DNA from: an uncultured SAR116 cluster alpha proteobacterium
Lineage (GTDB): Bacteria; Pseudomonadota; Alphaproteobacteria; Puniceispirillales; GCA-002684695
Length of the DNA: 64,000 nt
Direction: 5' to 3'
NCBI GenBank assembly: GCA_902539295.1
Contig: CACBIM010000001.1
Coordinates: forward strand, 124,001 to 188,000
Positions 9,739-18,917 of the stretch are shown piece after piece; position 1 is the stretch's first letter, and each line of letters opens with the position of its first letter. Below the pieces are notes generated by a model. It did no database searches and was not told the origin of the DNA. It was given only the letters and a program-made list of their open reading frames with translations. Both the position numbers and the translations under genes were made by a program.

Positions 9739-11189
9739 TGATATCATATACTAATTTTATTTATTTAGCTTTATTGCCACCACTTTTGGCTCCTATTTTT
9801 ATTTTTATTTTTAAAAACAATCAAAATCTTAGAGATTCAGTTGGTCTGATTGGATCATTAATATCATTTTACGCTACAATAAATATAACAAATGACATAA
9901 TGAACGGTGGCAGCCCTACCCTTTATTTATTTAATATTTTTAGTGATTTATCTCTTTCATTTAAAGTTACACCTCTAGGTGCAGTGTTTGGGTTACTATG
10001 CTCAGGTTTATGGATTCTAGCTGCAATTTATTCTATTGGCTACATGCGTGGAAACAATGAAAAAAATCAAACTAGATTTTATATATTTTACTCATTATCG
10101 ATTTTCGGAGCATTGTGTGTTGCATGGTCGAGTAATTTATTAGTTTTATTTATTTTTTATGAGTTTTTAACATTTGCAACGTACCCACTTGTTGTTCACA
10201 AAGAAACTGAGGAGTCAATTAAAGCGAGCCGTCTTTATTTAGGAATTCTAGTTGGATCATCATTAATGTTATTTTTGCCTGCTATTATTTGGGTTTGGTA
10301 CTCGGTTGGAACATTAAACTTTGTAGATGGTGGTATTTTAAATAACACATTTAATCCTGCTTATGCTCCAATTTTACTGTTTTTATTTGTTTTTGGAATT
10401 GGTAAAGCGGCGTTAATGCCACTCCATTGGTGGTTGCCTGCAGCAATGGTAGCTCCAACTCCTGTATCTGCATTACTTCATGCTGTCGCAGTTGTAAAAG
10501 CAGGTGTTTTTTCAATTTTAATGGTAATATGTTATATTTTTGGTCCTGAATTTATGAACACTAGTGGATCAGGAAAATTTTTAATTTGGGCTTCAACAAT
10601 AACTTTATTTTTATCTAGTGTAATTGCTATTAGAAAGAATGATATTAAAGCTCGTTTAGCTTACTCAACTGTAAGTCAACTTTCATATATAATTTTAGGT
10701 GGAGCAATTGCTACTAATTACTCATTAATTGCGTCAGTATCAAATATAATGATGCATGGAGTAGGAAAGATTACATTATTCTTTTGTGCTGGTGCAATTT
10801 ATGTTTCTACTAAAATTACTAAAATCACTGATTTAAATGGTATTGGTCATAAAATGCCATTGACTTTCATTGCTTTTTCGATTGGTGCACTATCCATAAT
10901 TGGAATACCGCCATTAGGAGGTTCATGGAGCAAGTTTTATTTACTTCTAGGGGCTGCACAGTCTGAGCTAACTATCATCATAATAATTTTGGCTATATCT
11001 ACGTTATTAAATACTTACTATTTATTGGACCCTGTTTTTAGAGCTTTTTTTATGGATAAAAATGAGAGTGTGAAGTCAGTTAAGCATCCATTAACAGTCT
11101 ACCCTGCCCTTTGTTCTGCATTTTTGGTTATTTTATTATTCTTTTACATTGATCCTTTATTGCAATTAGTTAACTTAATTATTTATTGA
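9738..11189 (+). CDS. Second proton-conducting antiporter-like subunit (MrpD/NuoM family)
   Basis: 483 residues from the ATG at 9738, chosen because the stop of mnhD and this start share TAATG; an ATG at 9723 lies inside mnhD. The protein has the channel Glu (LLVLFIFYEFLTFATYPL) and the Lys/His-rich half-channel segment GKAALMPLHWWLPAAMVAP followed by LLHAVAVVKAG. It is a paralogue of the gene before it. With the 562-residue gene at 11418 it probably supplies the large antiporter domain that is normally the N-terminal part of MrpA. Confidence 0.85.
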   Translation: MISYTNFIYLALLPPLLAPIFIFIFKNNQNLRDSVGLIGSLISFYATINITNDIMNGGSPTLYLFNIFSDLSLSFKVTPLGAVFGLLCSGLWILAAIYSIGYMRGNNEKNQTRFYIFYSLSIFGALCVAWSSNLLVLFIFYEFLTFATYPLVVHKETEESIKASRLYLGILVGSSLMLFLPAIIWVWYSVGTLNFVDGGILNNTFNPAYAPILLFLFVFGIGKAALMPLHWWLPAAMVAPTPVSALLHAVAVVKAGVFSILMVICYIFGPEFMNTSGSGKFLIWASTITLFLSSVIAIRKNDIKARLAYSTVSQLSYIILGGAIATNYSLIASVSNIMMHGVGKITLFFCAGAIYVSTKITKITDLNGIGHKMPLTFIAFSIGALSIIGIPPLGGSWSKFYLLLGAAQSELTIIIIILAISTLLNTYYLLDPVFRAFFMDKNESVKSVKHPLTVYPALCSAFLVILLFFYIDPLLQLVNLIIY

Positions 11190-11191
11190 CC

Positions 11192-11428
11192 ATGAACATT
11201 TTTAATAAACTTGTAAAAAATTTTGGAAAAGCGAATAGCATAGCTTTATTAATTTGCATTATACTTCTATTACTTGAGTTTGCAGGTGATAGACATGGTG
11301 AGACTGAGTATGAGGATTTTTTATTTTTCCCAGCATTTTTTGGTTTTATTTCATGTATAATTATCTTTAGGATTGGTGTTGCTTTAAGAGCAATATTTAT
11401 GAGAGACGAGGATTATTATGATAAATAG
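11192..11428 (+). CDS. Small two-helix membrane protein inside the Mrp operon
   Basis: 78 residues from the ATG at 11192; a TTG at 11186 overlapping the previous stop is an alternative start. It has two hydrophobic segments (about 14-30 and 44-62) separated by an acidic loop (GDRHGETEYEDF). I do not recognise the family. It overlaps the next gene by 11 bp, so it is an integral member of the operon and probably an accessory subunit of this Mrp-type complex. Confidence 0.7.
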   Translation: MNIFNKLVKNFGKANSIALLICIILLLLEFAGDRHGETEYEDFLFFPAFFGFISCIIIFRIGVALRAIFMRDEDYYDK

Positions 11429-13106
11429 TATTCCTCCAGGTCTAGTGATGTTTTTAGGTGCCTTCTTGGTTCCTTTATTTCCTCATATTTACAGGCAATT
11501 CTATATGATTTTTCTTGTATTGTTATCAGCTATCTCTCTCTTTTCTGCTGAGGGATCACATTTGATTATTCAAGTGCAAGATATTCAATTTTTATTGCAT
11601 CATTCAGATAATCTTAGTTTTCCTTTTGCTATTGTCTTTCATATCGCTGCATTTTTAGTGATAATTTATGGTGGTCATATAAAAGATTGGAGAGAGCAGT
11701 TAGCTATATTAAGCTATGCTGGTGCTGCAATAGCTGCTCTTCATGCTGGTGATTTATTTACTTTGTTTTTATGGTGGGAAGCTACGGCCTTTACTTCTGT
11801 TATTTTAATATTTGGTGGTAAAACTTACAGAGCTTTTAGATCAGCAATTCGTTATATAGTTATTCAGGTTGGATCTGGGATTTTATTATTATCAGGAGCT
11901 ATTTTATTATTTCAAAGTAATAATGAAGCTATTTTTAAAGAATTAGATATTAATTCTACAGCAGGATTATTGATTTTTATTGCTTTTGGTATTAAAGCCG
12001 CATTTCCATTCTTAAATGGATGGCTTCAAGATTCTTATCCAGAAGCCAGTGAAGCTGGAACAGTAGCTTTATCTGCATTTACAACAAAGTTAGCAATTTA
12101 CGCTTTAGCCAGATCATTCGCAGGTGTTGAAATATTAATCTATATTGGGGCGTTGATGACTTTCTTTCCAATATTTTTTGCGGTTATAGAGAATGATTTA
12201 AGAAGGGTTCTTGCTTTTAGTTTGAATAACCAATTAGGTTTCATGGTTGTTGCAATTGGAATAGGTACTGAATTAGCTATAAATGGTGCAGTTGCTCATG
12301 CCTTCGCTCATATCATTTATAAAGGCTTATTATTTATGAGTATGGGAGCAGTTTTATATAGGGTTGGTACATGTAAGGCATCTGAATTAGGAGGGTTATT
12401 TAAGTATATGCCCATTACTGCAGTTTGTTCAATTGTTGGCGCAGTTTCTATTTCAGCCTTTCCTTTATTTAGTGGTTTTGTTGCAAAATCACTTATTATG
12501 TCTTCATTAGGTTATGAAGGGCTTACTTTTATATATTTTATGTTGCTTTTTGCTTCAGCTGGGGTACTGCATCACTCAGGAATAAAAATACCATTTTTTG
12601 CTTTTTTTGCTCATGATGCAGGATTAAAACCAAAAGAAGCTCCAATTAATATGCAAGCTGCAATGGTATTAAGCTCAATTCTGTGCATTTTAATTGGAAT
12701 TTTTCCATCCCTATTTTATCAATTATTGCCTTACAGCACTTATTATCAACCATATGACTTCAGTCACGTTCTTTCACAACTGCAATTATTAATGTTCGCG
12801 GTGTTTGCTTTTATATGTTTATGGCACTTTAAGATTTATCCGCCAGAGCTAAATTCTACAGTTTTAAATAGTGATTGGTTTTACAGAGTATTATTTTACA
12901 AAATTATTAATTTTTTTGTAATAAGACTATTCAGTTTATGGGAAGTCTTTTCATCATCATTGATAAAAGTCGTAAATTTGATTTATGTAAAAGTTCAAAC
13001 AAGCTCGATACAATCAGGGAATTCAGCTGTTAAAGTTGGCAGAAGTACTGTTTTAATCTTATTTTCACTTGGGTTTGTTTTAGTTTGTAATTATTTACTT
13101 TTCTAG
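11418..13106 (+). CDS. Third proton-conducting antiporter-like subunit (NuoL/MrpA-type family)
   Basis: 562 residues, about 14-15 membrane helices. Channel motifs include the Glu in HAGDLFTLFLWWEATAFTS, the Lys in FGIKAAFPFLNGWLQDSYPEA, and the Lys in LSAFTTKLAIYALAR. A C-terminal extension after about residue 460 ends with a last membrane helix. It closes the operon and converges on the ABC transporter operon with only 14 bp between stops. With the two genes at 8236 and 9738 the complex would have three channel-type subunits. Confidence 0.85.
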   Translation: MINSIPPGLVMFLGAFLVPLFPHIYRQFYMIFLVLLSAISLFSAEGSHLIIQVQDIQFLLHHSDNLSFPFAIVFHIAAFLVIIYGGHIKDWREQLAILSYAGAAIAALHAGDLFTLFLWWEATAFTSVILIFGGKTYRAFRSAIRYIVIQVGSGILLLSGAILLFQSNNEAIFKELDINSTAGLLIFIAFGIKAAFPFLNGWLQDSYPEASEAGTVALSAFTTKLAIYALARSFAGVEILIYIGALMTFFPIFFAVIENDLRRVLAFSLNNQLGFMVVAIGIGTELAINGAVAHAFAHIIYKGLLFMSMGAVLYRVGTCKASELGGLFKYMPITAVCSIVGAVSISAFPLFSGFVAKSLIMSSLGYEGLTFIYFMLLFASAGVLHHSGIKIPFFAFFAHDAGLKPKEAPINMQAAMVLSSILCILIGIFPSLFYQLLPYSTYYQPYDFSHVLSQLQLLMFAVFAFICLWHFKIYPPELNSTVLNSDWFYRVLFYKIINFFVIRLFSLWEVFSSSLIKVVNLIYVKVQTSSIQSGNSAVKVGRSTVLILFSLGFVLVCNYLLF

Positions 13107-13120
13107 AATTTTAAATCCAA

Positions 13121-14710
13121 TCATATTTCGTATACTGCAGACATAAGTTTTTTTGTATATTCTTTCTTTGGGTTTTGTAAGGTTGATATTGTATCACCAG
13201 TTTCTACTATTTCCCCATCTAGCATAACTAATATCCTTTCTGATAGATATTTTACAACTGATATATCATGACTTATTAAAATGATTGTTATACCAAGTTT
13301 TTGCTTCAAATTTTTCAATAGTTGTAAAATTTGCTCTTGGATTGTTACATCAAGAGAAGATGTTGGTTCATCACATATTAATATTTTTGGTTCTAATATT
13401 ATCGCTCTTGCTATGGCAACTCTCTGTCTTTGTCCACCTGACAGTTGATTAGGAAATCTGTAGTAAAAGCCTTTATCCAAACCAACTAAATCCATAGTTT
13501 TAAGAACTAAATTTCTTAATTCATCAAATAAAAATGGTTTGTTCAAAATTAATGGTCTTGCGATTATATACCCAATTGTATGATTTGGATTAAGGGTAGA
13601 GTATGGATCTTGAAAAACTGGCTGTATCATTTCTGCACGCTCATTTGTATCTAATTTATTTACATCTTTATTACTGATTAATATTTCACCTCTGTCAGGT
13701 GTAAGAAGGCCGTTTAACATTTTGGCAACAGTTGATTTTCCTGAACCAGATTCTCCAATTATAGAAAGTGTTTCTCCCTCATAAACAGAAAAATTAATAT
13801 CATTTACAGCATTTATAATTTTTTTTGCAGAAAATAATTTTGATGGCAACTTATAGATTTTTGATAAGTTTTTAACTTCTATAATTTTATTATTCTTTTG
13901 ACGCTGATTTTTTTTACGTTTTGTATTTAAGTTTTTTAGGCAACTTATCAATGTTTTAGTATATAGCTTTTTTGGTTTATTGAGAACATTGTATGTTTTC
14001 CCAGTTTCAATTATATCACCTCTTTTCATTACTATAATATTCTTGGATACTTGAGAGACAACTCCCAAATCATGTGAAATAAAAATTAAAGCCATTCCAA
14101 ATTTTTCTTTTAACTCTTGGATTAGATTTATTATTTCTTTTTGAACTGTTACATCTAGTGCAGTAGTAGGTTCATCAGCAATTAATAATGAAGGATTATT
14201 AATTAATGCCATTGCTATCATTACTCTTTGTCTTTGACCACCTGACAGTTGATGAGGGTATTGTTTCATTCTCTCCAAATTATCTGATAATTTAACAGAA
14301 CTTAGCATCTCTAAGGATTTATGATGTGCTTCTTTTTTACCAACTTTATTATGATACATATATGTATGCATAAGCTGACGGCCAATTGTGTATACTGGAT
14401 TAAGAGCAGTCATGGGCTCTTGAAAAATCATTGAAATTTTCTTTCCACTAAAATTTCTATAAAAATTTAAATTATCTATTTCAGATAAATTGTGGTTTAA
14501 GAAATCAATTGAGCCAGAAGATACTATAGCTTGCTTTGGAAGTAATCTCGTAAGAGCAAGCATACTTAAAGTTTTACCACTACCAGACTCACCAACTATA
14601 CCTAAACTTCCATTTTTTTCTAATTTTAAATTAAAATTATTTAATGTGTTTACTAAATGGTTTCCTGGAAAGGCAATGCTTAAATTTTTGATTTCTAGAA
14701 AATTATTCAT
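13121..14710 (-). CDS. Dipeptide/oligopeptide ABC transporter, fused tandem ATPase (DppD-DppF type)
   Basis: 529 residues with two complete ABC modules. Module 1: Walker A GESGSGKT (40-47), LSGGQRQR signature (155-162), Walker B ending ADEP (178-181). Module 2: Walker A GESGSGKS (319-326), LSGGQRQR (423-430), CDEP (446-449). Usually these are two proteins of about 320 residues; here they are fused and lack most of the Cys-rich C-terminal oligopeptide-binding extension. It is the last gene of a four-gene operon (binding protein, two permeases, ATPase); it powers import through the inner membrane. Confidence 0.92.
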   Translation of the reverse strand: MNNFLEIKNLSIAFPGNHLVNTLNNFNLKLEKNGSLGIVGESGSGKTLSMLALTRLLPKQAIVSSGSIDFLNHNLSEIDNLNFYRNFSGKKISMIFQEPMTALNPVYTIGRQLMHTYMYHNKVGKKEAHHKSLEMLSSVKLSDNLERMKQYPHQLSGGQRQRVMIAMALINNPSLLIADEPTTALDVTVQKEIINLIQELKEKFGMALIFISHDLGVVSQVSKNIIVMKRGDIIETGKTYNVLNKPKKLYTKTLISCLKNLNTKRKKNQRQKNNKIIEVKNLSKIYKLPSKLFSAKKIINAVNDINFSVYEGETLSIIGESGSGKSTVAKMLNGLLTPDRGEILISNKDVNKLDTNERAEMIQPVFQDPYSTLNPNHTIGYIIARPLILNKPFLFDELRNLVLKTMDLVGLDKGFYYRFPNQLSGGQRQRVAIARAIILEPKILICDEPTSSLDVTIQEQILQLLKNLKQKLGITIILISHDISVVKYLSERILVMLDGEIVETGDTISTLQNPKKEYTKKLMSAVYEI

Positions 14711-14713
14711 TGT

Positions 14714-15700
14714 CTAATTTTTTTTACTATTTATATTTTTTTTTAAATTTGAAAGTGGCATTTCAACTTTTGACTGAATTTCAATTTTGCTATTTGGATC
14801 AGTTATATCGCGTAGGCCATCTCCAAGCATATTGATTGAAACAACTAATAAGAACAAAGCAATTCCTGGTAGAATAATTAGCCAAGGTTGAAAAAATAAT
14901 GCCTCCCTTCCCTCAGCTATTAAAAGCCCCCATGATGGTGTAGGAGGCTGGATACCAACCCCTAAAAATGATAGGCTAGCTTCTGATAAGATAGCAATTC
15001 CAACCTCTAATGTAAAAATTACAATAATTTGATTTAAAATATTAGGAATAATATCACTAAATATGATTTGATATTTTGAGGCTCCAATTGCATTTGCTGC
15101 TAAAACATAATCTAAGTTTCTAATTCTTTGAGTTGCTGAACGAGAAACAACTAGAAATAATGTCCAATGAAGAACACCTATTACTAAAATGACAACCGTA
15201 ATAGATGGTCCAATTAAGAAAACAACAGTCATCGCAAGTAGAAGTCCAGGCAGTGCCAGTTGACATGTTAAAAGATAATTTACTAGTTGATCTACCCAAC
15301 CTCCAAAATAGCCAGCTAGTATGCCTAAGGTTATACCAATTATCATTCCTACAAATGCAGCACCAAATCCAATTGTTAAAGAAATTCTGGTGCCATATAG
15401 AATTCTGGCTAAATAATCTCTTCCATTGCCATCAGTCCCAAAAATATGTTCCCAATTTCCACCTTCTACCCAAATTGGTGGTAATAATCTTTTAGTTAAA
15501 TCTTGTTCATATGGAGAAATGCCAATGATATAAGGACCAAAAATACCCAGAAATACAATTATAAGGAGCATGGTTAATCCAAATTTAAACCCTAAATGGT
15601 TAATACTTTTTCTTAAAAATATATGTTTTGGTTCAAGCTCACTTAGATTATTACTAAAGGCTTGAGGGTAAAGTCTTTTTGCAATTAATTCAAAAATCAT
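14714..15700 (-). CDS. ABC transporter permease (DppC/OppC type)
   Basis: 328 residues, six membrane segments, with an N-terminal cytoplasmic stretch. The DppC pattern is clear: HIFGTDGNGRDYLARILYGTR (characteristic of this subunit) and the EAA-type cytoplasmic loop around ANAIGASKYQIIFSDIIPN that contacts the ATPase. Start overlaps the stop of the upstream permease by 4 bp; its own stop is 3 bp before the ATPase start. Confidence 0.92.
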   Translation of the reverse strand: MIFELIAKRLYPQAFSNNLSELEPKHIFLRKSINHLGFKFGLTMLLIIVFLGIFGPYIIGISPYEQDLTKRLLPPIWVEGGNWEHIFGTDGNGRDYLARILYGTRISLTIGFGAAFVGMIIGITLGILAGYFGGWVDQLVNYLLTCQLALPGLLLAMTVVFLIGPSITVVILVIGVLHWTLFLVVSRSATQRIRNLDYVLAANAIGASKYQIIFSDIIPNILNQIIVIFTLEVGIAILSEASLSFLGVGIQPPTPSWGLLIAEGREALFFQPWLIILPGIALFLLVVSINMLGDGLRDITDPNSKIEIQSKVEMPLSNLKKNINSKKN

Positions 15701-16611
15701 TTTCTTAGCCTTGGGTCAAGATATGCATTTAAAATATCTGCAAATAGGTTAAAAATTAAAAACATAAACGCAAAAATGAAAACTAAAATTTGGACAGTTG
15801 GTATATCAGTACCTAATATAGATTCCAAAGCTAACCTTCCTAATCCATTAATCGCAAAAACAGATTCTGTAATTACCGAACCACCAAATTTATGACCTAA
15901 TTGAACTGCTAAAACACTTACTACAGGCAATACAGCATTTCTCATTGAGTGATTAATTGTTAAATTCCAGCCATAAAAGCCATTTGATCTTGCGGTCCTA
16001 ATATAATCAGAATCAACCACGTCAAGGAGACCTGTTCTCATTAATCTCATCACAGGTGGAACAGAACTTGCCCCTAAAACAATAGCAGGAAGTACAAAAT
16101 GAAAATATGTTTTATCTCCTGATACTGGAAATATGGGAAAGGTTAGAGCAAATAAGATAATCATCAATAACCCTAACCAGAAATTAGGAACTGCTTGAGC
16201 GGCAACGGCTATACCAAGTGCAAATCTATCTATAATTGAATTAGGATTTAATGCTGCTAAAATTCCAAGTGGAATAGCTATTATAATTGTAACTGAAACA
16301 GACATTAAGGCTAAAGTAATTGTTTCTGGTGCTCTCTCTAAAACCAATAAGTAAACAGACTTATTCCAGTAATAGCTTTCACCAAAATTGCCTCTCATTA
16401 CGCCAGAGGCCCACTCAAAATACCTTTCTAAAATCGGTCTATCAAATCCATATTGAATTCTTACTTGTTCAATTTCCTCAAATAATGCTTCTTCTCCAGC
16501 AACTGCTTGAGCTGGATCGATTGCATAATTTAAAAGAAAAAATGTAATAAATGATAATGTTATAGCTACTGCAATAACAACAATTAATCTACCGGCAATA
16601 AATCTCAACAT
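15697..16611 (-). CDS. ABC transporter permease (DppB/OppB type)
   Basis: 304 residues, six membrane segments. DppB features: N-terminal RFIAGRLIVVIAVAITLSF, the periplasmic part with FGESYYWNKSV, and the loop RTARSNGFYGW that interacts with the ATPase. It pairs with the downstream DppC-type permease. It starts 44 bp after the substrate-binding protein stop. Confidence 0.92.
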   Translation of the reverse strand: MLRFIAGRLIVVIAVAITLSFITFFLLNYAIDPAQAVAGEEALFEEIEQVRIQYGFDRPILERYFEWASGVMRGNFGESYYWNKSVYLLVLERAPETITLALMSVSVTIIIAIPLGILAALNPNSIIDRFALGIAVAAQAVPNFWLGLLMIILFALTFPIFPVSGDKTYFHFVLPAIVLGASSVPPVMRLMRTGLLDVVDSDYIRTARSNGFYGWNLTINHSMRNAVLPVVSVLAVQLGHKFGGSVITESVFAINGLGRLALESILGTDIPTVQILVFIFAFMFLIFNLFADILNAYLDPRLRK

Positions 16612-16655
16612 AATTAAATACCAAGTTTATTGCCGATAATACTAATATTTTATAA

Positions 16656-18185
16656 CTAATTCCAAGTTATATTCCAAATTCGTGGATATCCATCTGCATC
16701 TTGTTTAAAGTTGATATCCTTACTAGATAACACTCCTTCAGAATAAGACCAAAGTGGAACCCAGTATGCTTGTTCAGCAATTAATTTAAGACCTTCAGCA
16801 TAAAGTATTTTTCTTTCATCTATATCTAAAGTTTGCTCTGCTCCAAGCATTAATTCATTTACTTTTGGATCTCCAGAAAGGTTTCTATCTCCTTTATTTG
16901 GATCTCTCCAATGAATATTTGAAATGGTAGCTGTATCAGGAGACGCAGATGAACCCCAAGTGCCAAAATAAGCTCTAATCTGTCTTTCTTTTCGAGCTTT
17001 ATTTAAACCTGCAAGTTTTCCATGTCTTAGATTGATTTTAATACCAACTTTACCAAGATCGTCAGCCATAGCTTGAGCGGCCTCTTTGTCTCGATATGAC
17101 CACAAATCTAAATCAAAGCCATTTGGATAACCAGCACTAGCAAGTAATGACTTTGCTTTTTCAGGGTTGTAATCATATTTCATCACATCTTGAAAACAAC
17201 CAAAAACAACTGGATTGCATGCTGTATGAATAGCTTTAGCTGGTCCACCAATAAGGTTTTTAGCAATACTTTCCCTATTAATAGCATGGTTCATAGCTCT
17301 TCTTACATCAAGCTTAGTTATAGGGTTGCCTTCGCCTGAATAACCCCCTGCATCGAGAACTAAGAAACCAATTCTTAAGCTTGGACCAATTTGATAATCA
17401 GCTTTTCCGGTTTTAGCCATTGCCTCTCCAACATCTTTTTTAACGTTGTACATCCAATGTATGCCGCCACTCATAAGTTCTGCTTGTTGTGTTCCCATAT
17501 CAGGAATAGACCTGATAATAAGATTTTTTATTGCTGGATTTCCCTTAGGTCCACCAAAATAGTTTTCATTTCTCTCCAAGACTACTTCAACGCCAGGATC
17601 AAAAGAAACAACTTTATAAGGACCTAAACCATTAAGACTGGTTGCTTGTGCATTGTCATCCCAATTACCGTCAGTTCCCATAATGCCGTTTTTTCTAATT
17701 TTAATTCTGTAAAGATCATTGAAAAGGTTTGCATAAGGAGAATTTAGGTTAAATCTAACAGAATATTTTCCAGTTTTTTCAATACTTTTTAACCAACTTA
17801 CTAGTTTTTTATGTCTTCTATTTTTTTCATTAGTGACAATGAAATTATAAGTGTAAACAACATCGTCTGATGTCATTTCACTTCCGTCATGAAATTTAAC
17901 ACCTTGTCTTAGATTTACGTCAAGTGTTACATCATCAACAACATTAAAGTCTGATGCTAAACTTGGTGCATAGGTAAGATTTTCATTTTCAACATAAAAA
18001 AGAGAGTCATCAATCATATCACCTAAAATCAGGTATTCTGTTTTCGTTCCATAATGATAGTCAAGATTTGTAATTTCTCTAGAAAAGGCAATAACCAATG
18101 TATCGTCAGATTTATCGGCAAAAGCTTGATATGGTGAAAAAGAAAATAATAAAATTGTTAATATAAAAATTTTAAATATACGCAT
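16656..18185 (-). CDS. Extracellular solute-binding protein family 5 (peptide/nickel-type ABC importer)
   Basis: 509 residues with a clear Sec signal peptide (about 1-23, cleavage after QAFA). It matches SBP family 5: LRQGVKFHDGSEMTSDDVVYT, then the LDVRRAMNHAINRESI region. A strong GGAGG Shine-Dalgarno precedes the ATG. It is the first gene of the transporter operon and captures substrate in the periplasm. The family binds di/oligopeptides, but also nickel, opines and other ligands; the specificity cannot be read from the sequence. Confidence 0.9.
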   Translation of the reverse strand: MRIFKIFILTILLFSFSPYQAFADKSDDTLVIAFSREITNLDYHYGTKTEYLILGDMIDDSLFYVENENLTYAPSLASDFNVVDDVTLDVNLRQGVKFHDGSEMTSDDVVYTYNFIVTNEKNRRHKKLVSWLKSIEKTGKYSVRFNLNSPYANLFNDLYRIKIRKNGIMGTDGNWDDNAQATSLNGLGPYKVVSFDPGVEVVLERNENYFGGPKGNPAIKNLIIRSIPDMGTQQAELMSGGIHWMYNVKKDVGEAMAKTGKADYQIGPSLRIGFLVLDAGGYSGEGNPITKLDVRRAMNHAINRESIAKNLIGGPAKAIHTACNPVVFGCFQDVMKYDYNPEKAKSLLASAGYPNGFDLDLWSYRDKEAAQAMADDLGKVGIKINLRHGKLAGLNKARKERQIRAYFGTWGSSASPDTATISNIHWRDPNKGDRNLSGDPKVNELMLGAEQTLDIDERKILYAEGLKLIAEQAYWVPLWSYSEGVLSSKDINFKQDADGYPRIWNITWN

Positions 18186-18343
18186 TCACTCCTCCAAAAA
18201 AAAAATTAATATAATTATTAGATGTTCAAATAAAAAACCTTTTATGTAATTATTAAAAACCTCATATGTAATTAATAGAAATCATGAAAAAATTTAGAAT
18301 TAAATTTATTGATTTATATTAAAAAAAATATTAATAAAAAATT

Positions 18344-18487
18344 ATGTCTGAAGTGAAACCTAAAAATATACCAAAACATATTCCAAAAGAAAATGTTTAT
18401 ATGACAGCCCATTGGATGGTTTATGTTTCTTATGCATGTTTGCTGGGTTCTTTATACCTATTAATTAACGGTGCTTTCTTTGGGTGA
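18344..18487 (+). CDS. Small membrane protein, 47 residues
   Basis: The frame starts at ATG 18344 and ends at TGA 18485-18487, one base before the ATG of the FeS scaffold gene. The product has a Lys/Pro-rich N-terminus (KPKNIPKHIPKE) and one hydrophobic segment (about 26-45, VYVSYACLLGSLYLLINGAF), so it is a likely single-pass inner-membrane protein. Family not recognised. The 1-bp spacing to the next gene suggests co-translation. Confidence 0.6.
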   Translation: MSEVKPKNIPKHIPKENVYMTAHWMVYVSYACLLGSLYLLINGAFFG

Positions 18488-18488
18488 T

Positions 18489-18917
18489 ATGTCATCCTTA
18501 GAAGATCTCTATCAAAGTAAAATTTTAGAGTTTGCCAGGATAGCAAGGGATATTAGCCTTTTAACAGATCCAAATGTATCCTTTACATCCAAAAACCCTG
18601 TTTGTGGAGACGAAGTAACTATTGATTTGATTATAAACAAAGACAATATCATTTCTCACTATGGTCACAAAGTAAGAGGATGCGCTTTATGTGAAGCATC
18701 TTCTGGCCTATTATCAAAAAATGTAATTGGATTAAATTTTAAAAATTCTTTTATATTAAAAGATAACTTATCTTTTTGGTTAAATGAAAAACTAGATAAA
18801 TTTACATTTTCTGAAATTGAAAATTTTTCGCCAGTTAAAAAATTTAAAAACAGATATAAATGCGTTTTATTATCATTTGATGCTCTTCAAGGGGCATGTG
18901 AAAAACACAAAAATTAA
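18489..18917 (+). CDS. SufU/IscU-like iron-sulfur cluster assembly scaffold
   Basis: 142 residues from ATG 18489, chosen because it follows the stop of the 47-residue gene by one base; a frame from 18471 lies inside that gene. The NifU N-terminal fold motifs are all present: NPVCGDEV (C39, D41), GCALCEASS (C65, C68) and a C-terminal GACEKH (C137). C39, D41 and C65 plus C137 match the Zn/FeS ligands of SufU-type scaffolds. It converges with dddP and the stops overlap by 4 bp. No other suf/isc genes are nearby. Confidence 0.85.
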   Translation: MSSLEDLYQSKILEFARIARDISLLTDPNVSFTSKNPVCGDEVTIDLIINKDNIISHYGHKVRGCALCEASSGLLSKNVIGLNFKNSFILKDNLSFWLNEKLDKFTFSEIENFSPVKKFKNRYKCVLLSFDALQGACEKHKN

